Of a DNA stretch of 7,951 nucleotides, positions 6,150 through 7,951 are shown in pieces. A program made the translations under genes and the position numbers. Every line of letters begins with the position of its first letter. Within the stretch, counting starts at the first letter, position 1. The notes beneath the pieces are model-generated. The model saw only the letters and a list, made by a program, of their open reading frames with translations, was not told where the DNA came from and did not search any database. Origin of the DNA: Solirubrobacterales bacterium (GTDB lineage: Bacteria; Actinomycetota; Thermoleophilia; Solirubrobacterales; Solirubrobacteraceae); contig PMKB01000250.1 of NCBI GenBank assembly GCA_003157595.1, positions 16,456 to 24,406 of the forward strand, in the 5' to 3' direction.

Positions 6150-7304
6150 CTATAGGGCAGCCGATGGATTCATCGCACGGCGGATGTTCGGCAGCGTGAG
6201 CACGCCTGCCAGTCTGCCGTCTGCGTCGACCGCCACGATCGCGCCGAGGCGGCGCAGCCCGTCGGAGCGCAGCGCCGCCTCGAGCGTGGCCGAAGCGTCG
6301 ATCCGCCACGGCGGCGAATCGACCGAGACCTCAACGGCCGTGAGCGCCGGACGACCTTCTCGCAGCTCGTGGTCGAGGCGTTCCTTCAGCAGGAGGCCGC
6401 GGTAGCGGCCGTCATCGTCGGCCACCACCAGCCACGGTGCGCCGCCGCCGCGGAAGTAGTCGGCGTCGGCATCGAGCAGCGTCGTCTGCGAGGGCACGGT
6501 GACGGGCTGGCGGTCCATGATGTCGGCGACCGTGACGTCGCGGATCAGCGCGCCGACGGTCGCCTGCGCCAGCGCCTGGCGCGCGGACTGGGTCAGGAAC
6601 AGCCCGATCAGCACGAACCACAGTCCGCTGGTGGTGTAACTCTCGAGGACCAGCGCGACGCCGCCGGCGATCACGACCATCCCGAACAGCGCGCCCAGCC
6701 GGGCGCAGGCGCGAGTCGCGCGGTTGGGGTCGCCGGTGATCCGCCAGACGACGGCCCGCGCGATCCTGCCGCCGTCGAGCGGGAACGCCGGCAGCAGGTT
6801 GAAGGCGAGCAGCACGAAGTTGATCAGCGCGAGCCAGCCGAGCAGCACGAGCGGCGCGCCGGCGTGCAGTCCGGACTCAAGCAGCGCCACATCGAGGAAG
6901 TGCCGGAAGCTGCCGAATGCAAGGCCGAGCGCGACGCAGATCCCGATCACCAGCGCATTGACGGCGGGCCCCGCGACGGCCATGGCGAATTCGGCGCCGG
7001 GCGAGACGGTCTCGCCGCGTGTGCGTGTGAAGCCGCCGAGCGCCCACAGGTCGACCCCCTCGATCGCCATCCCCTGGTGGCGCGCGACGAGCGCGTGGCC
7101 GAGCTCGTGGGCGACGACCGTGGCGAAGAACGCAAGCGCCCCCAGCACCGCGACGATGAACGCCTGCGTGCTGTTGGGGAGGATCTGCCCGAAGTAGCCG
7201 TTCAGCGCGTAGATCACGAAGAACAGCACCAGAAACCACCAACGGCTGACGCCGACGCGGATGCCGAACAGCTGCCCGAGCCGGATCGTGTCGGAGCCGC
7301 GCAC
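6150..7304 (-). CDS. M50 (site-2 protease family) intramembrane zinc metalloprotease with C-terminal CBS pair
   Basis: This is a 384-aa predicted integral membrane protease. The zinc site is HELGH at residues 66-70 (His66, Glu67, His70), completed by Asp177 in [12 protein letters not shown] (169-180). Hydrophobic stretches lie at about 22-42, 48-66, 109-130, 152-175, 203-222 and 226-240, giving a six-segment core. Two CBS-like units follow, at about 258-312 (IMDRQPVTV) and 325-378 ([12 protein letters not shown]); these usually sense adenine nucleotides. This is the standalone CBS-containing S2P class, not the PDZ-containing RseP class. Actinobacterial relatives (Rip-like) cleave membrane anti-sigma factors or other membrane substrates; no partner is visible here. 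The start is GTG at 7304, with AGGA seven bases upstream overlapping a TAGGAT hexamer that could instead be a -10 for a leaderless mRNA. It may share a transcript with sdhABE 55 bases downstream. Confidence 0.92.
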   Translation of the reverse strand: MRGSDTIRLGQLFGIRVGVSRWWFLVLFFVIYALNGYFGQILPNSTQAFIVAVLGALAFFATVVAHELGHALVARHQGMAIEGVDLWALGGFTRTRGETVSPGAEFAMAVAGPAVNALVIGICVALGLAFGSFRHFLDVALLESGLHAGAPLVLLGWLALINFVLLAFNLLPAFPLDGGRIARAVVWRITGDPNRATRACARLGALFGMVVIAGGVALVLESYTTSGLWFVLIGLFLTQSARQALAQATVGALIRDVTVADIMDRQPVTVPSQTTLLDADADYFRGGGAPWLVVADDDGRYRGLLLKERLDHELREGRPALTAVEVSVDSPPWRIDASATLEAALRSDGLRRLGAIVAVDADGRLAGVLTLPNIRRAMNPSAAL

Positions 7305-7361
7305 AGCTCAATCCTACGGTGAGGAGCGATAGCATCGCCCCCCCGAGCGAAAGGAACACCG
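7305..7361. promoter_or_regulatory. Divergent promoter region between the M50 protease and isocitrate dehydrogenase genes
   Basis: Only 57 bases separate the two start codons. On the minus strand TAGGAT (7311-7316) is six bases from the GTG of the protease gene and fits a leaderless -10, or an AGGA ribosome binding site. On the plus strand TAGCAT (7330-7335) is a possible -10 for the dehydrogenase. It sits inside a short inverted repeat, GCGAT-AGC-ATCGC (7326-7338). A run of seven Cs follows (7338-7344), then AAGGAA (7351-7356), a good ribosome binding site five bases before TTG. No convincing -35 is seen for either direction. That promoters are here follows from the gene arrangement; their exact positions are inference. 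Confidence 0.5.
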
Positions 7362-7951
7362 TTGGGCTACGAAGTGACCCTCATCCCCGGCGACGGCACC
7401 GGACCCGAGCTTGCGGAGGCCACTCGCCGCGTGCTCGAAGCGACCGGCGTCGCGTTCGACTGGGACCTACAGCAAGCAGGAATCGACGAGTACGAAAGCT
7501 CGGGCAACCCGTTTCCGCCGGCGACGCTCGAATCGCTCAAGGCGACGAAGGTCGGGATCAAGGGCCCGACGACGACGCCGGTCGGCTCCGGCTTCCGCTC
7601 GGTCAATGTGCTGCTGCGCAAGGAGCTCGACCTTTACGCCTGTGTGCGCCCGTGCAAGGCCTACCCCGGTGTGCGCACGCGGTTTCCCGACACCGACCTG
7701 GTGATCATGCGCGAGAACACCGAGGATCTCTACGCCGGGATCGAGTTCGAGCGGGGCACGCCGGAGAACGCCCGGCTGCGCGAGGTGCTCGCCGAGCTCG
7801 GATCGACGGTGCGCGAGGACTCCGGGATCTCAATCAAGCCGATCTCCGTGTTCGGCTCCGAGCGGATCGTCGAGGCGGCCTTCGACTACGCCAAGCGCAA
7901 CGACCGCCACAAGGTCACGGCGGTGCACAAGGCCAACATCATGAAGTTCTC
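7362..7951 (+). CDS. icd: Isocitrate dehydrogenase, N-terminal part (cut by window end)
   Basis: This is a beta-decarboxylating dehydrogenase that converts isocitrate to 2-oxoglutarate and CO2 in the TCA cycle. 196 complete codons are present; the gene runs off the window, and the family is usually 330-480 aa. The N-terminal IPGDGTGPE (8-16) is the family signature. Substrate-binding residues have the spacing of E. coli Icd: Ser80, Asn82 and Arg86 in RSVNVLLRK, Arg96, then Arg117 and Tyr124 in RENTEDLYAG, and Lys190 in VHKAN. The Ser-x-Asn and RENTEDLYAGIEFE motifs favour isocitrate over 3-isopropylmalate. Cofactor-specifying residues lie beyond the window, so NAD or NADP use is undetermined. 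The start is TTG at 7362, chosen because AAGGAA sits five bases before it and the protein begins MGYEVTLIPGDG; GTG at 7374 would be too far from that site. It is divergent from the protease-sdhABE genes. Confidence 0.9.
   Translation, partial: MGYEVTLIPGDGTGPELAEATRRVLEATGVAFDWDLQQAGIDEYESSGNPFPPATLESLKATKVGIKGPTTTPVGSGFRSVNVLLRKELDLYACVRPCKAYPGVRTRFPDTDLVIMRENTEDLYAGIEFERGTPENARLREVLAELGSTVREDSGISIKPISVFGSERIVEAAFDYAKRNDRHKVTAVHKANIMKF

Noticed and set aside
4346..6199. Long open frame on the plus strand (617 codons) antisense to sdhA
   Set aside because: The reverse strand encodes a complete SdhA with all active-site motifs. The antisense product has low-complexity, Asp/Arg/Val/Ala-rich composition.
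6369..7322. Plus-strand open frame of 317 codons opposite the M50 protease gene
   Set aside because: It is highly charged, repetitive composition antisense to a clear membrane protease; a codon-bias shadow.
7362..7951. 3-isopropylmalate dehydrogenase (leuB) as the identity of the 3' partial gene
   Set aside because: RSVNVLLRK supplies the Ser-x-Asn pair that contacts isocitrate, and RENTEDLYAGIEFE is typical of isocitrate dehydrogenases. LeuB has a different loop there.

Overview
This is a GC-rich window (visibly well above 60% G+C, with strong third-position G/C and long antisense shadow ORFs) of ordinary bacterial chromosome carrying central-metabolism genes. The gene content points to an actinobacterium, and I would guess a deep-branching class such as Thermoleophilia. 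The basis is an ask-asd operon with an internal ask start, TANNNT-type promoters very close to start codons, and GTG/TTG starts. There is no phylogenetic marker here, so the placement is inference.

Layout: (1) 1-65 is a regulatory region with two adjacent, perfectly symmetric 24-bp palindromes that share a CATG centre. They differ at three arm positions, each compensated in the opposite arm. A -10-like TATCCT follows, seven bases before the aspartate kinase start. (2) 66-2377, plus strand: lysC (aspartate kinase, with a likely internal start for a separate beta subunit) and asd (aspartate-semialdehyde dehydrogenase), joined by an ATGA overlap. These are the first two steps of the lysine/threonine/methionine/diaminopimelate branch. 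(3) 2384-6094, minus strand: a three-gene succinate dehydrogenase/fumarate reductase operon in the order sdhA, sdhB, sdhE. The third subunit is a heterodisulfide-reductase-B-like protein with two complete CCG cysteine motifs in place of the classical membrane anchors SdhC/D. SdhB carries an extra cysteine expected to convert the usual 3Fe-4S cluster to 4Fe-4S. (4) 6150-7304, minus strand: a membrane-embedded M50 (site-2 protease family) metalloprotease with a CBS pair, 55 bases upstream of sdhA and possibly co-transcribed with it. (5) 7305-7361: a 57-base divergent promoter region. (6) 7362 to the window end, plus strand: the N-terminal half of an isocitrate dehydrogenase, starting at TTG.

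Together, the right side is a small TCA-cycle neighbourhood (isocitrate dehydrogenase and non-classical succinate:quinone oxidoreductase) with an intramembrane protease between the two. The left side is the aspartate-family entry operon. The two blocks converge tail to tail with only 6 bases between stop codons. I see no rRNA, tRNA, CRISPR, insertion sequence, phage or plasmid feature, and no gene-free stretch over 300 bases. The least explained signal is the palindrome pair in front of lysC. The sdhABE operon is the most distinctive enzyme system, although its class is already known from archaea and some bacteria.
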